DNA of 64,000 nucleotides from Pusillimonas sp. T2 (lineage in GTDB: Bacteria > Pseudomonadota > Gammaproteobacteria > Burkholderiales > Burkholderiaceae_B): positions 114,783-178,782 of the forward strand of contig NZ_NIQA01000002.1 in the NCBI RefSeq assembly GCF_002236805.1, given 5' to 3'. The stretch's first letter is position 1, and the number at the start of each line of letters is the position of its first letter. Below the pieces are notes generated by a model. That model saw only the letters and a program-made list of their open reading frames with translations, ran no database searches and had not been told where the DNA came from. Shown here one piece after another: positions 1 through 9,295 of this stretch. The position numbers and the translations under genes are program-made.

Positions 1-23
1 TTCGATTCCGGCCCCGGGCACCA
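1..23 (+). tRNA. 3' end of a tRNA-Leu gene (partial, runs off left edge)
   Basis: The window opens inside the T loop (TTCGATT). It continues through the 3' strand of the T stem (CCGGC), the acceptor strand CCCGGGC, discriminator A and an encoded CCA at 21-23. A Leu identity is inferred from the longer relic at 11331-11381, which carries the same T arm plus a variable arm and a CAA anticodon loop. A 14-bp terminator follows directly. This is the likely integration target of the defence island to the right. Confidence 0.8.
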
Positions 24-29
24 AATTTT

Positions 30-69
30 AAAGACCGTCTCTGTTTTGCAGAGACGGTCTTTTGTTTTT
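30..69 (+). terminator. Rho-independent terminator of tRNA-Leu (copy A)
   Basis: A perfect 14-bp stem (30-43 paired with 49-62, arm AAAGACCGTCTCTG) with a 5-nt loop is followed by a T-rich tail. Near-identical copies occur at 11388-11427 and 13556-13593, so the element also marks island junctions. Confidence 0.9.
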
Positions 70-76
70 GGGGTCT

Positions 77-114
77 GGCTCTTCCCCATTATCGGGCTCT
101 ACCCCATTATCGGG
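77..114. repeat. Two tandem copies of an 18-nt unit
   Basis: GGCTCTTCCCCATTATCGGG (77-96) is followed by the same 20 nt with a single T-to-A change (95-114), the two copies overlapping by GG. The arrangement resembles the end of a mobile element, but no matching opposite end was found and no family is assigned. Confidence 0.6.
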
Positions 115-189
115 GGATACGCATTCACTAGACACGGTTAATCACACCGTTCCAACCGCACTGGGCCAAGACACGCAGGCGGTAATTTT

Positions 190-267
190 GACCTCACGTC
201 CGAGCGCCTTGACGCGTTCACGTTCGGCGCTGGTAACACCATCGCGTGTACCGGTATTTGAGCCACC
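190..267 (-). pseudogene. Remnant of an IS3-family orfA transposase
   Basis: Read on the minus strand, this stretch encodes TRDGVTSAERERVKALGREV. That closely matches the conserved central segment of IS3-family OrfA proteins (RDGVT-AERERVKALERE). No start, helix-turn-helix or OrfB part is left. The rest of 115-446 shows no recognisable gene. The plus-strand reading frame across this stretch runs into the terminator and repeats and is not convincing. The fragment shows that the left island end was hit by an insertion sequence and partly deleted, which may explain why no integrase lies beside the tRNA. Confidence 0.6.
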
Positions 268-446
268 AAGCCTCCTGACTACGATTAATGTACGAGAACT
301 ATTCGAACTTCGGCCCGGAGAAAAAGTAGCCGAGGCCCCGGCTCACCAGCAGATGCCGAAACTCAGCGTGACCGAGCCATCCGCATAAACCCCGCGACGG
401 TGTATCAGGGTTTGACGAAAACCTAAAACGCCGTCACAATCACCGC

Positions 447-1571
447 ATGAAATACGGCGAATATATCTGGCAATCGCCGCACTGGCCTGACTGGCGCTAC
501 GACCTGGCCGCCCTGGCGGAACCCCTGGCGGCTGTCAGTCGTGCTCAGGGTCTTTTGCTTGGCCGCCTGGCAGACGTGGGAATGGCACTGCGTGACGAAG
601 CCCGCTTGGCAGCGCTGACCGAAGACGTCGTTCAAACCAGCGCGATTGAAGGCGAAACGCTCAACGTCGCCTCGGTCCGGTCCTCCGTCGCACGCCGCTT
701 AGGCGTCGACATCGGGGCTTTGGCACCCACAGATCGTCATGTCGACGGCATCGTTGACATGATCCTAGACGCAACCAGCAAAGCGATGGCTCCCCTCACT
801 ACCGAACGCCTATTCGGCTGGCACGCGGCGCTATTCCCAACTGGCTACTCTGGCATCAGTGCGATCAAAGTCGGCCACTGGCGGAACGACAGCAACGGCC
901 CTATGCAAGTCGTTTCAGGCTCTATCGGACGGGAAAAGGTGCACTTTGAGGCACCGCCTGCCAACCGGCTCGCGGCAGAAATGGCACGCTTTTTGGCCTG
1001 GCTCAATGACTCATCACAAAAAGAGCCCGCCCTCGTTCGCGCTGGCCTAGGACACCTCTGGTTTGTCACCCTGCACCCCTTCGACGACGGCAACGGCCGC
1101 ATTGCACGTGCTATTGGCGATCTGCTGCTGACCCGTGCCGACGGCAGCCCACAACGTTTTTACAGCTTATCAGCCCAGATCCAACGAGAGCGCAAAGCCT
1201 ATTACGACATCCTTGAACGCACGCAAAAGGGCGACATGGACGTGACGCAATGGCTAGCGTGGTTCCTCGCAACCCTATTGAAAGCCATCGAACATGCTCA
1301 TGGCGTCCTCGATCAGGTGTTCACCAAAGCGAAATTCTGGCAGCACGCCGCGACCATTCCGATGAATGAGCGGCAAATCAAGGTGCTGAATCGGCTGTTG
1401 GATGGGTTTGACGGCAAGTTGACCACTGGTAAATGGGCCGCACTCGCCAAATGCTCAAGCGACACGGCCTTGCGCGACATCACAGAGCTGCTGCAACACG
1501 GCATCCTTCAAAAAAATGACGCGGGAGGGCGTAGCACGAGCTATGCCATCAAGCTCAGCGACAACCTATAA
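447..1571 (+). CDS. Fic family protein, DUF4172 type
   Basis: Predicted AMP-transferase (or related nucleotide-transfer enzyme) of 374 residues. An N-terminal DUF4172-like domain ([12 protein letters not shown] near residue 9) leads into the inhibitory helix motif TSAIEG at 64-69, which in class II Fic proteins blocks the ATP site. The catalytic loop [12 protein letters not shown] starts at His210 and is complete. The C-terminal part (about 300-374) looks like a winged helix. The gene sits 16 bp ahead of hsdM on the same strand, a common arrangement in type I restriction loci, so it is probably part of the defence operon. The target protein is unknown. A homologous C-terminal fragment survives at 11436-11585. 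Confidence 0.9.
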   Translation: MKYGEYIWQSPHWPDWRYDLAALAEPLAAVSRAQGLLLGRLADVGMALRDEARLAALTEDVVQTSAIEGETLNVASVRSSVARRLGVDIGALAPTDRHVDGIVDMILDATSKAMAPLTTERLFGWHAALFPTGYSGISAIKVGHWRNDSNGPMQVVSGSIGREKVHFEAPPANRLAAEMARFLAWLNDSSQKEPALVRAGLGHLWFVTLHPFDDGNGRIARAIGDLLLTRADGSPQRFYSLSAQIQRERKAYYDILERTQKGDMDVTQWLAWFLATLLKAIEHAHGVLDQVFTKAKFWQHAATIPMNERQIKVLNRLLDGFDGKLTTGKWAALAKCSSDTALRDITELLQHGILQKNDAGGRSTSYAIKLSDNL

Positions 1572-1587
1572 AGAGTATAGAAATACT

Positions 1588-3429
1588 ATGAATCACCAAG
1601 CACTATCATCCTTTATTTGGTCTGTTGCCGACCTGCTGCGCGGCGACTATAAGCAATCCGAGTACGGTCGCGTCATTCTGCCCTTCACCATACTGCGCCG
1701 CTTGGATTGCGTACTGGCCACAACTAAACCTGCCGTCCTCGCTGAATTCGACGCTAAAACCAAAGCGGGCCTGAATCCTGATCCCTTCCTATTGCGTAAG
1801 GCTGGCCAGAGTTTCTACAACACCTCACCACTGGACCTTGGCACACTGCTTGGTGACCAGGACCACATTCGCCAGAACCTGTACGCTTACGTTCAGGCCT
1901 TCTCGCCAGCCGCACGCGACATTTTCGAACGGTTCGACTTCCATACCCAGGTCGAGCGTCTTGCCAAAGCCAACCTACTGTATCTGGTGACTGAAAAATT
2001 CGCCAATATCGACCTGCATCCACAATCGGTCGACAACATGCAGATGGGCCTGGTTTTTGAAGAGCTCATTCGTAAATTCGCTGAAATATCCAACGAGACC
2101 GCTGGAGAACACTTCACCCCACGCGAAGTGATTCGCCTGATGGTCAACCTGCTGTTCATCGAAGACGATGATGTGCTCACCCCCGGTAATGCCGTAGTAC
2201 GCACCATTTATGACCCAACCGCGGGAACTGGCGGCATGCTGTCCGTAGCAGGCGAGTACCTTCGGGAGCACAACCCGCAAGCACGACTTACCATGTATGG
2301 CCAAGAGCTCAACGACGAGTCCTACGCCATTTGTAAAGCCGACATGCTCATCAAGGGCCAGGACGTAGGCAATATCGTCGCTGGCAACACGCTCAGCGAC
2401 GATGGCCATGCCACCCGTAAATTTGACTACATGCTTTCCAACCCGCCTTTCGGTGTGGAATGGAAAAAAGTAGAAAAGGCCATCCGCCAAGAGCACGAAC
2501 AGAAAGGCTTCGACGGGCGCTTTGGTCCTGGCCTGCCCCGCGTGTCCGATGGCTCCATGCTGTTCTTGCTCCACCTTGTCAGCAAAATGCGTCCCGCCCA
2601 AGATGGTGGCAGTCGCTTTGGAATTGTGCTGAACGGCTCACCGCTGTTCACCGGTGGAGCAGGCAGTGGTGAGAGTGAAATTCGCCGCTACGTGCTGGAG
2701 AACGACTTGGTTGAGGCGATTGTTGGCCTGCCCACGGATATGTTCTACAACACCGGGATTGCCACCTACGTTTGGATCTTGTCGAACAAGAAACCTGCCG
2801 AACGCAAGGGCTACGTACAGCTGATAGACGCCAGCAGCTTCTGGCAAAAAATGCGTAAAAGTTTAGGCTCCAAGCGCAAGGAGATGAGCGACGCTCACAT
2901 CGACATGGTGACACGTCTATTTGGACAGTTCACTGAAGCCGAAATGATCTCCGTGCTAGACGCCAGTGGTCAAACCATAGGTGAACCACAACTTGTCACC
3001 ACGATGGATTCGTTACCTACAGCTCCGGACGGCGGTCGTCTCAAACGTGTACCGATCTCACGCATTTTCAAGAATGAAGCGTTTGGCTATACCACCATCA
3101 CGGTCGAGCGCCCGCTGCTGGACGACAACGGTCAAGTGATGCTGGGTGTCAAAGGCAAGCAGAAGGGCAAGCCACAGCCCAATACCGCATTACGAGACAC
3201 CGAGAATGTGCCATTAGGCGAAGACATAGACGCCTACTTCCAACGTGAAGTCTTGCCACACGCGCCAGATGCCTGGATAGACACGGAAAAAAGCAAGATC
3301 GGCTACGAAATTCCGTTTAACCGCCACTTCTACGTGTTCGAACCGCCGCGCAGCCTTCAGGTTATTGATGAAGAGCTGAAAACAGTGACGACCAACATCA
3401 TGAAGATGCTACAGGAGTTGGCGGAATGA
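1588..3429 (+). CDS. hsdM: Type I restriction-modification methyltransferase subunit
   Basis: Adenine-N6 methyltransferase of a type I restriction-modification complex, 613 residues. The N-terminal helical domain ([20 protein letters not shown]) is followed by FTPREV, the SAM-binding motif DPTAGTGGM near residue 209 and the catalytic motif NPPF near 286. The ATG at 1588 is chosen over an upstream in-frame start at 1516 because family members begin at this point (MNHQALSSF) and the longer start would overlap the Fic gene. It overlaps hsdS by 4 bp (ATGA), so the two are translationally coupled. All motifs are intact. Confidence 0.95.
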   Translation: MNHQALSSFIWSVADLLRGDYKQSEYGRVILPFTILRRLDCVLATTKPAVLAEFDAKTKAGLNPDPFLLRKAGQSFYNTSPLDLGTLLGDQDHIRQNLYAYVQAFSPAARDIFERFDFHTQVERLAKANLLYLVTEKFANIDLHPQSVDNMQMGLVFEELIRKFAEISNETAGEHFTPREVIRLMVNLLFIEDDDVLTPGNAVVRTIYDPTAGTGGMLSVAGEYLREHNPQARLTMYGQELNDESYAICKADMLIKGQDVGNIVAGNTLSDDGHATRKFDYMLSNPPFGVEWKKVEKAIRQEHEQKGFDGRFGPGLPRVSDGSMLFLLHLVSKMRPAQDGGSRFGIVLNGSPLFTGGAGSGESEIRRYVLENDLVEAIVGLPTDMFYNTGIATYVWILSNKKPAERKGYVQLIDASSFWQKMRKSLGSKRKEMSDAHIDMVTRLFGQFTEAEMISVLDASGQTIGEPQLVTTMDSLPTAPDGGRLKRVPISRIFKNEAFGYTTITVERPLLDDNGQVMLGVKGKQKGKPQPNTALRDTENVPLGEDIDAYFQREVLPHAPDAWIDTEKSKIGYEIPFNRHFYVFEPPRSLQVIDEELKTVTTNIMKMLQELAE

Positions 3430-4724
3430 GCTTGCCAACATACTCCGAATACAAAGACAGTCGTGTCTCGTGGCTAGGACGGGTACCAGCACATTGGGAG
3501 GTCAAACCTCTTAAACACAATTTGCGACTGCTAACCGCAAAAACTGACCGCCGTATCAATCCGGTGGCTTTAGAAAATATCGAAAGTTGGTCAGGACGTT
3601 TTGTAGCTACCGAGAGCGAGTTCCAAGGGGAAGGCATAGCATTTGAGCGCAATGACATCTTATTTGGAAAGTTACGTCCCTACTTAGCCAAAGTATTAGT
3701 AACCTCTGCGGCAGGAGAAGCCGTTGGCGACTTCCTCGTTATGCGCCCAAACATCACGTTTCAGTCCAAATTTGCGCAGTACAGCATGTTGAACCAGAGC
3801 TTTATCGAAATTGTGGACGGCTCCACCTTCGGTTCAAAAATGCCGAGAGCGAGCTGGGACTTTGTCAGCTCGATAGCTTTACCCACACCTCCGATTGCTG
3901 AGCAAGCAATCATTGCCACCTTTCTCGACCGCGAAACCGCCAAAATCGACGCTTTGATTGCCGAGCAGGAAAAGCTCATCGCCCTGCTAGCCGAAAAGCG
4001 CCAAGCCACCATTTCCCATGTCGTCACTCGTGGCCTTAATCCTGATGTACCGATGAAGGATTCTGGCGTCGCGTGGCTGGGGAAGGTACCGGCGCACTGG
4101 AAGGTACTTGCAGCGAAGCGAATAGCGACTGTTTTTGTACCCCAAAGAAATAAGCCTGAAATTAACGAGGTCGGAAACGGTATTTGCTGGGCGACCATGG
4201 AGAATGTAAAACAAGCGTTCTTAACGGCCACAAGCTGCTGGGTGAGCGAGAATGCACGCGTAAATGCTGGCTCACGAGTTCTCGCGGCAGGAGCGGTCAT
4301 AGCTAGTTGCGTTGGCAACTTTAACGTTGCAACCATTAACACGGTAGACGTTATCATTAATCAGCAATTACAAGCTTTTATACCGAGCGCCGCCATCAAC
4401 CCCGAGTACCTTCGATATGTTGTACTAATCTCGCAACCCTACTTTGAACTAATCGGTACAGCGGCAACTCTTGCCTACGTAAACCAACAGGGCTTCGAAA
4501 ACCTTCCTATTCCTCTCCCTCCCCCTTCAGAACAGAATCAAATTTTAGAGGCCCTAAATTGTGAGTTGGAAATATTCGATCGGATAGCTGATGATTCGAC
4601 GTACGCGATCCAGCTGCTTAAGGAACGACGTAACGCCCTCATTACTGCTGCCGTTACGGGCCAAATCGACGTACGCGACTCAGCAGCTAAGATTGGCGTT
4701 GAAGAAAAGACGGAGGCTATATGA
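3426..4724 (+). CDS. hsdS: Type I restriction-modification specificity subunit
   Basis: DNA-recognition subunit of 432 residues. It shows the two-repeat architecture of HsdS. Each half starts with a similar box ([16 protein letters not shown] near residue 16, [16 protein letters not shown] near 217), followed by a variable target-recognition domain. A conserved helical spacer ([19 protein letters not shown] near 166) separates them, and a second helical spacer with [19 protein letters not shown] closes the protein. The target-recognition domains set the sequence methylated and cannot be predicted here. The variable parts are more AT-rich than hsdM, as is usual for exchanged specificity domains. 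It overlaps both neighbours by 4 bp. Confidence 0.95.
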   Translation: MSLPTYSEYKDSRVSWLGRVPAHWEVKPLKHNLRLLTAKTDRRINPVALENIESWSGRFVATESEFQGEGIAFERNDILFGKLRPYLAKVLVTSAAGEAVGDFLVMRPNITFQSKFAQYSMLNQSFIEIVDGSTFGSKMPRASWDFVSSIALPTPPIAEQAIIATFLDRETAKIDALIAEQEKLIALLAEKRQATISHVVTRGLNPDVPMKDSGVAWLGKVPAHWKVLAAKRIATVFVPQRNKPEINEVGNGICWATMENVKQAFLTATSCWVSENARVNAGSRVLAAGAVIASCVGNFNVATINTVDVIINQQLQAFIPSAAINPEYLRYVVLISQPYFELIGTAATLAYVNQQGFENLPIPLPPPSEQNQILEALNCELEIFDRIADDSTYAIQLLKERRNALITAAVTGQIDVRDSAAKIGVEEKTEAI

Positions 4725-5656
4725 GTGACATCCAGCTATTCCGCCTAACCGCAGGCAATGCTACCGAACTGACCGGCGCCCTCGCGCCGTTAGAAAAGTC
4801 TTTGCAAACCCTCATCGACAGCCAGATGAGCACCTTTCTAGGCGTGCAATTTCTCGCCAGCGAGTACCAAACAGGTAAGACTCACCGAGGTCGCATTGAT
4901 TCTCTGGGGTTGGATGAAAACGGCTGTCCTGTCATCATTGAGTACAAGCGTCACAGCAATGAGAACGTCATTAACCAAGGGTTGTTCTACCTTGACTGGT
5001 TGATGGACCATCAGGCAGAGTTTCGCTGGTTAGTCATGGAAAAACTAGGCAAGGAAGCAGCAGAAAACATAGAGTGGGCAGGCACTCGGCTGTTGTGTAT
5101 CGCGGCAGACTTCACTCGCTACGACCAATACGCCGTGCAGCAAATCCCGCGCAATATCGAATTGGTTCGCTATAAGCTCTTCGGTGAGGACTTGCTACTG
5201 CTTGAGCTGGTGAATGCGCAAGCTGTGCCAGACGCAACAGTTGCGAAAACATCGACCCCTGCCGACCTCTCAACCGGATCACCCACTGCGAAATCAGCCG
5301 GCAAGGACAAATCCCTAGCTGAGCAGTTGGCTCTTGCGACGCCAGACATCCAGCACCTCTACGCGCAGACAAAATCTTACCTGCTTGGATTGGGCGAAGA
5401 CGTTCAAGAAAAACCCCTCAAGCTCTATACCGCCTTCCGTCGATTAAAGAATTTTGCCTGCGTCATCGTGTCTCCTAGCCGAATGCTCATCACTCTGAAG
5501 CTTGACCCCACCACGGTGGCATTAGAGGAAGGTTTCAGTCGTGATGTGAGCCAAGTCGGTCATTGGGGCACAGGCGACACCGAACTTTGCCTGCGCAGCT
5601 TTGCAGACTTGGAACGCGCCAAGCCGCTGCTAAACCGCAGTTATTCGGAAAACTGA
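4721..5656 (+). CDS. PD-(D/E)XK nuclease-like protein with C-terminal DUF5655-like domain
   Basis: A 311-residue protein encoded between hsdS and hsdR. The N-terminal half has a PD-(D/E)XK nuclease core: Asp60 in GRIDSLG, then Glu74 and Lys76 in VIIEYKR, with a Gln in the following helix (VINQGLFYL). After a low-complexity linker (about 170-200) the C-terminal part (LYAQTKSYLLGLGEDVQ, then KLYTAFRRLKNFACVIV) resembles DUF5655, often found in predicted nucleases or transport-named proteins. The ATGA overlap with hsdS shows it is translated as part of the operon. It may be an accessory nuclease or a helper of the type I complex. Its precise role is unknown. Confidence 0.8.
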   Translation: MSDIQLFRLTAGNATELTGALAPLEKSLQTLIDSQMSTFLGVQFLASEYQTGKTHRGRIDSLGLDENGCPVIIEYKRHSNENVINQGLFYLDWLMDHQAEFRWLVMEKLGKEAAENIEWAGTRLLCIAADFTRYDQYAVQQIPRNIELVRYKLFGEDLLLLELVNAQAVPDATVAKTSTPADLSTGSPTAKSAGKDKSLAEQLALATPDIQHLYAQTKSYLLGLGEDVQEKPLKLYTAFRRLKNFACVIVSPSRMLITLKLDPTTVALEEGFSRDVSQVGHWGTGDTELCLRSFADLERAKPLLNRSYSEN

Positions 5657-5709
5657 GACGTCTCGACAGATCGGTCAGCACCACATAAAGCAAATAGCCT
5701 GGAGGGACA

Positions 5710-8700
5710 ATGAGTCAGCAGAATTTTCATCAAGAGCACCATTTCGAATCAGCCATCTGCCAGCATCTGGCCGCACATGGCTGGTTCTATCAAGAGGGTG
5801 ATGCGGCGCTATTTGATCGTGCCCATGGGCTCTTCATGCCAGACCTGCTGACATGGGTAGAAACCACACAACCAGACAGCTATCAACGTCTCAGCAAGAC
5901 GCATGGCGCTGCACTGACGAGTATTCTCGCTGACCGCATTCGCAAGAGCCTGAATGAACGCGGCACGCTGGATGTACTCCGACGCGGTGTTGAAATGCTG
6001 GGTCTGAAAGAGCCACTGATGCTGGCACAGTTCAAACCTGCGTTAGCCATCAACCCCGAGACGCAAGCACGTTACGCAGCCAACCGGTTGCGCGTGGTTC
6101 GTCAGGTTTGTCACTCACCGAACAATCCAAAAGCCGAGCTCGACTTGGTGTTGTTTCTCAACGGGATTGCCGTCGCCACGGCAGAACTGAAATCGAATTT
6201 CACTCAGAGCGTGCAGGATGCCGTAGACCAATATCGTTTCGACCGACACCCGCAGCCCAAAGGTGGCGTCACCGAACCGCTGCTTAGCTTTCCGGGTGGC
6301 GCTCTGGTGCATTTTGCAGTGAGCCAGTCAGAAGTGATGATGACGACCAAGCTGGCTGGGCCAGCCACGACGTTTTTGCCATTTAACCGAGGCAACGAAG
6401 GCGGGGCAGGCAATGCGCCGAATCCCAACGGGTATGCGACCGCCTATCTTTGGGAAGAGGTGTGGGCCCGCGAAAGCTGGTTAAACATCCTGCATCGCTA
6501 CCTGATTGGAAAACGTGACGATAAGAAGCAACTCAGCGCCGTTATTTTCCCTCGGTATCATCAGCTGGATGCCACACGTCGGCTGGTCGCTGACGTCTTG
6601 GACAATGGCGCGGGCCAGCGCTATCTGATTCAACACTCAGCCGGTTCCGGCAAAACGAACTCGATTGCGTGGACGGCACACTTCCTCGCCGATTTGCACG
6701 ATGCCGAACACAAAAAAGTGTTTGATAGCGTGTTGGTGGTGAGCGACCGCAACGTGCTCGATGCACAACTCCAAGAGGCGATTTTCGATTTTGAGCGCAC
6801 CACGGGCGTGGTCGCCAGCATCACGAATGAACATGGCAGTAAAAGCGCACAACTTGGCCAAGCCCTAAAAGATGGCAAGAAAATCATTGTCTGTACCATC
6901 CAGACGTTCCCGTTTGCACTGCAAGCGGTGCAAGAGCTGGCAGCCACTGATGGCAAGCGATTCGCGGTGATTGCGGATGAAGCACACAGCTCGCAAACGG
7001 GCGAAGCTGCTTCTAAGCTCAAACAGTTGTTATCTGCCGAAGAGTGGGCGGATCTGCAAGATGGAGGTGAGGTCGACACCGAAGCTTTGCTGGCCGCACA
7101 GATGGAAGCCCGCGCCAATGTGAAAGGCCTGACGTATGTAGCCTTCACCGCGACACCAAAGGGTAAAACGCTAGAGCTATTCGGCCGCCCAGGACCGAAT
7201 GGGTTACCGGAGCCCTTTCACGTGTATTCGATGCGCCAAGCCATCGAAGAGGGTTTCATTCTCGACGTATTGAAGAACTACACGAGCTACAAACTAGCCT
7301 TCAAGCTGGCGCATGACGGCCACGAGTACGACGATACCCAGGTCGAACGCAGCACAGCCATGAAAGGCATCATGCAATGGGTACGGCTGCATCCATACAA
7401 CATTGCCAGCAAAGTGCAGATCGTCGTAGAGCACTACCGCGAAAATGTTCAACCACTGCTGCAGGGGCGCGCCAAGGCGATGGTCGTTGTGGGCAGTCGC
7501 AAGGAAGCCGTACGCTGGCAGAAAGCGATTCGAGCGTATATCGCTAAGCAGAACTACCCATTGGGCGTACTGGTCGCGTTCTCAGGTGAAGTGGACGACC
7601 CTGAGAGTTTCCCGGAAGCTGTGACCGAAAACAGCAAGGATCTAAACCCAGGCCTTAAAGGGCGCGACATCCGTGAAGCATTCAAGGAGCCGGACTATCA
7701 CCTGCTGCTCGTGGCTAATAAATTCCAAACCGGCTTTGACCAGCCCTTGCTATGCGGCATGTACGTAGACAAGATGCTAGGCGGTATTCAGGCCGTCCAA
7801 ACATTGTCACGCTTGAACCGAGCTTATCCGGGGAAAGACGAGACGTATGTCCTCGACTTCGTCAACGAACCGGCTGAAATCCTAAAAGCGTTCAAGACTT
7901 ATTACGAAACGGCCGAGCTGGAGGCGACAACGGACCCTCACCTCGTCTACGACTTGCGAGCCAAGCTAGATGCCTCCGGCCATTATGACGATTTCGAGGT
8001 GGACCGGGTCGCCCAGGTCGATTTGGACCCCAACGGTACGCAAAAGCAGCTTGATGCCGCCATCGCACCGGTTGCCGATCGCTTACTCAAGCGCTTTAAA
8101 GCAGCGCAACAAGACAAAAATTTTGCTGAAGAGCAAGGTGACGACAAAGCTGCCAAGGCTGCAAAGGAAGTGCTGGATGCCCTGCTGCTATTCAAAGGCG
8201 ACATGGGTGCCTACATTCGCTTGTATGCGTTCCTGAGCCAAATTTTTGACTACGGCAATACAGATATCGAAAAGCGCTTCCTGTTCTTCAAGCGCCTACT
8301 GCCGTTGCTGGAGTTCGGGCGAGAACGCGATACGGTAGACCTAAGCAAAGTGGTACTTACCCACCACACGTTGAAAAATCACGGCAAACAGCCCTTGGGG
8401 CTGAACCACGACGGCACCTACAAACTAGCACCTATGGAGGCTGTGGGCAGCGGCTCAGTGCAGGAGAAGCAGCGTGCCTATCTGGTGGAGATCATCCAGA
8501 AGGTCAATGGCCTTTTCGAAGGTGACTTAAGTGATGGTGACCAACTCGTTTACGTCAATGGTGTACTGAAGGGGAAGCTGCTCGAAAACGAAACGCTGAT
8601 GCAACAGGCAGCGAGCAACAGCAAGGAGCAATTCGCAAACTCACCTGACCTGAAGGATGCACTATTGAATGCCATCATGGATGCTTTGGACGCGCATCAA

Positions 8701-8832
8701 ATCATGAGCTCGCAAGCGCTTGGGTCAGAGAAAGTGCGTGACGGGTTGCGCGATATTCTTCTAGGGCCTGCTCAACTATATGAGGCGTTGCGTGCGAAGT
8801 CCAATGATGGTGACCATGCTACTTCGAACTAA
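5710..8832 (+). CDS. hsdR: Type I restriction endonuclease motor subunit
   Basis: ATP-dependent DNA translocase and nuclease subunit, 1040 residues. An N-terminal PD-(D/E)XK domain is visible as ELDLVLFLNG with Asp near 145, then AELK (Glu159, Lys161 by count). The SF2 helicase core follows: Walker A GSGKT near 312, DEAHSSQTG near 423, FTATP near 478, and a motif VI region QTLSRLNRAYPGK. The C-terminal helical domain (about 780-1040) would bind the HsdM/HsdS core. A GGAGGG ribosome-binding site lies 6 nt before the ATG. The gene is full length with no disruption, so the system looks functional. It starts 53 bp after the nuclease gene. Confidence 0.95.
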   Translation: MSQQNFHQEHHFESAICQHLAAHGWFYQEGDAALFDRAHGLFMPDLLTWVETTQPDSYQRLSKTHGAALTSILADRIRKSLNERGTLDVLRRGVEMLGLKEPLMLAQFKPALAINPETQARYAANRLRVVRQVCHSPNNPKAELDLVLFLNGIAVATAELKSNFTQSVQDAVDQYRFDRHPQPKGGVTEPLLSFPGGALVHFAVSQSEVMMTTKLAGPATTFLPFNRGNEGGAGNAPNPNGYATAYLWEEVWARESWLNILHRYLIGKRDDKKQLSAVIFPRYHQLDATRRLVADVLDNGAGQRYLIQHSAGSGKTNSIAWTAHFLADLHDAEHKKVFDSVLVVSDRNVLDAQLQEAIFDFERTTGVVASITNEHGSKSAQLGQALKDGKKIIVCTIQTFPFALQAVQELAATDGKRFAVIADEAHSSQTGEAASKLKQLLSAEEWADLQDGGEVDTEALLAAQMEARANVKGLTYVAFTATPKGKTLELFGRPGPNGLPEPFHVYSMRQAIEEGFILDVLKNYTSYKLAFKLAHDGHEYDDTQVERSTAMKGIMQWVRLHPYNIASKVQIVVEHYRENVQPLLQGRAKAMVVVGSRKEAVRWQKAIRAYIAKQNYPLGVLVAFSGEVDDPESFPEAVTENSKDLNPGLKGRDIREAFKEPDYHLLLVANKFQTGFDQPLLCGMYVDKMLGGIQAVQTLSRLNRAYPGKDETYVLDFVNEPAEILKAFKTYYETAELEATTDPHLVYDLRAKLDASGHYDDFEVDRVAQVDLDPNGTQKQLDAAIAPVADRLLKRFKAAQQDKNFAEEQGDDKAAKAAKEVLDALLLFKGDMGAYIRLYAFLSQIFDYGNTDIEKRFLFFKRLLPLLEFGRERDTVDLSKVVLTHHTLKNHGKQPLGLNHDGTYKLAPMEAVGSGSVQEKQRAYLVEIIQKVNGLFEGDLSDGDQLVYVNGVLKGKLLENETLMQQAASNSKEQFANSPDLKDALLNAIMDALDAHQIMSSQALGSEKVRDGLRDILLGPAQLYEALRAKSNDGDHATSN

Positions 8833-8910
8833 CGGAGTGGCCTACTAACAGCATCGTGGACCGGCAAGAGTTTGCCATGGGATACGTATATAGCAAGATA
8901 TTAAATACAC

Positions 8911-9057
8911 ATGATGAAAGACATTCCTACCACTGATGATTTCAATTCAACAGTACAAGCCCAATATGAGTTACCTTGGGATATCGTAATTTCCCTCTCC
9001 CACCAAGCAAGGAGCCACAGCCGTTCAACCGTGTTTTATCTTCAACAGTCACATTGA
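8911..9057 (+). CDS. Possible small ORF of 48 codons upstream of the retron
   Basis: An open frame begins ATGATGAAAGAC and encodes a 48-residue peptide (MMKDIPTTDD start, SQ-rich end). It lies in the 300-bp gap between hsdR and the retron promoter, in DNA that is more AT-rich than hsdR. No strong ribosome-binding site is visible and no family is recognised. It may be a leader peptide, a relic or chance. Nothing else coding is seen between 8833 and 9096. Confidence 0.25.
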   Translation: MMKDIPTTDDFNSTVQAQYELPWDIVISLSHQARSHSRSTVFYLQQSH

Positions 9058-9096
9058 TTATGCTGCTAAGAGGGTAAACCCCAAGCCCAAACTTCG

Positions 9097-9125
9097 TTGC
9101 GTAACAACAAGAAATATAAGATAAT
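9097..9125 (+). promoter_or_regulatory. Predicted sigma70-type promoter of the retron
   Basis: A -35 element TTGCGT (9097-9102, 3/6) and a -10 element GATAAT (9120-9125, 5/6) are separated by 17 nt. The predicted start, about 7 nt after the -10, falls at 9132. That is exactly the first base of the a1 repeat of the predicted retron RNA. The agreement between the two independent predictions supports both. Confidence 0.6.
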
Positions 9126-9131
9126 AATTAC

Positions 9132-9294
9132 TCAATTACGCGTAGGTAGCCTCAACTACAGGGCTATCAATGTCGGGCGATTCGCCAGACTGTATTGCAG
9201 TGGATATATTTTACGAGGCAAAACCGGCTTGGCCGGAGAGCCTCGACACTCGGCTCTCCGGCCAAGCCGGTTTTGCCTCTATCAAGGTAATTGA
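9132..9294 (+). ncRNA. Predicted retron msr-msd RNA
   Basis: Terminal repeats a1 TCAATTAC (9132-9139) and a2 GTAATTGA (9287-9294) are perfect 8-bp complements. Just after a1 comes G9140, a candidate branching guanosine. The msr part has a stem GTAGCC/GGCTAT enclosing a 10-nt loop, then a GGCG-ATT-CGCC hairpin flanked by GTC and GAC (about 9172-9190). The msd part is dominated by a perfect 28-bp stem (9215-9242 with 9252-9279) and a 9-nt loop (TCGACACTC). The layout a1, msr hairpins, long msd hairpin, a2 is the established retron design, and it lies just upstream of the effector and reverse transcriptase genes. The exact msr/msd boundary and reverse-transcription stop cannot be fixed by eye. 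Confidence 0.8.
9215..9279. repeat. Perfect 28-bp inverted repeat (msd stem)
   Basis: Left arm 9215-9242 starts GAGGCAAAACCGG. Right arm 9252-9279 ends CCGGTTTTGCCTC. All 28 positions pair, with a 9-nt loop at 9243-9251. There is no T-tract after it, so it is not a terminator. It forms the long stem of the predicted reverse-transcribed msDNA. Confidence 0.95.
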
Positions 9295-9295
9295 A

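Noticed and set aside
62-388. A 108-codon open frame beside the tRNA
   Set aside because: It reads through the terminator tail and the tandem repeats, and the minus strand of the same DNA holds an IS3 orfA fragment.
1975-2601. A 208-codon minus-strand frame in hsdM
   Set aside because: It is antisense to the SAM and NPPF motifs of an intact gene and encodes no known domain.
9215-9279. The 28-bp hairpin as a transcription terminator
   Set aside because: It has no T-tract and lies between a promoter and a co-directed retron gene pair, which fits an msd stem better.
9170-9295. Upstream in-frame start (9170) for the retron effector
   Set aside because: It lies inside the predicted msr-msd RNA and would translate through the 28-bp stem. 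A ribosome-binding site and family-like start fit 9296.
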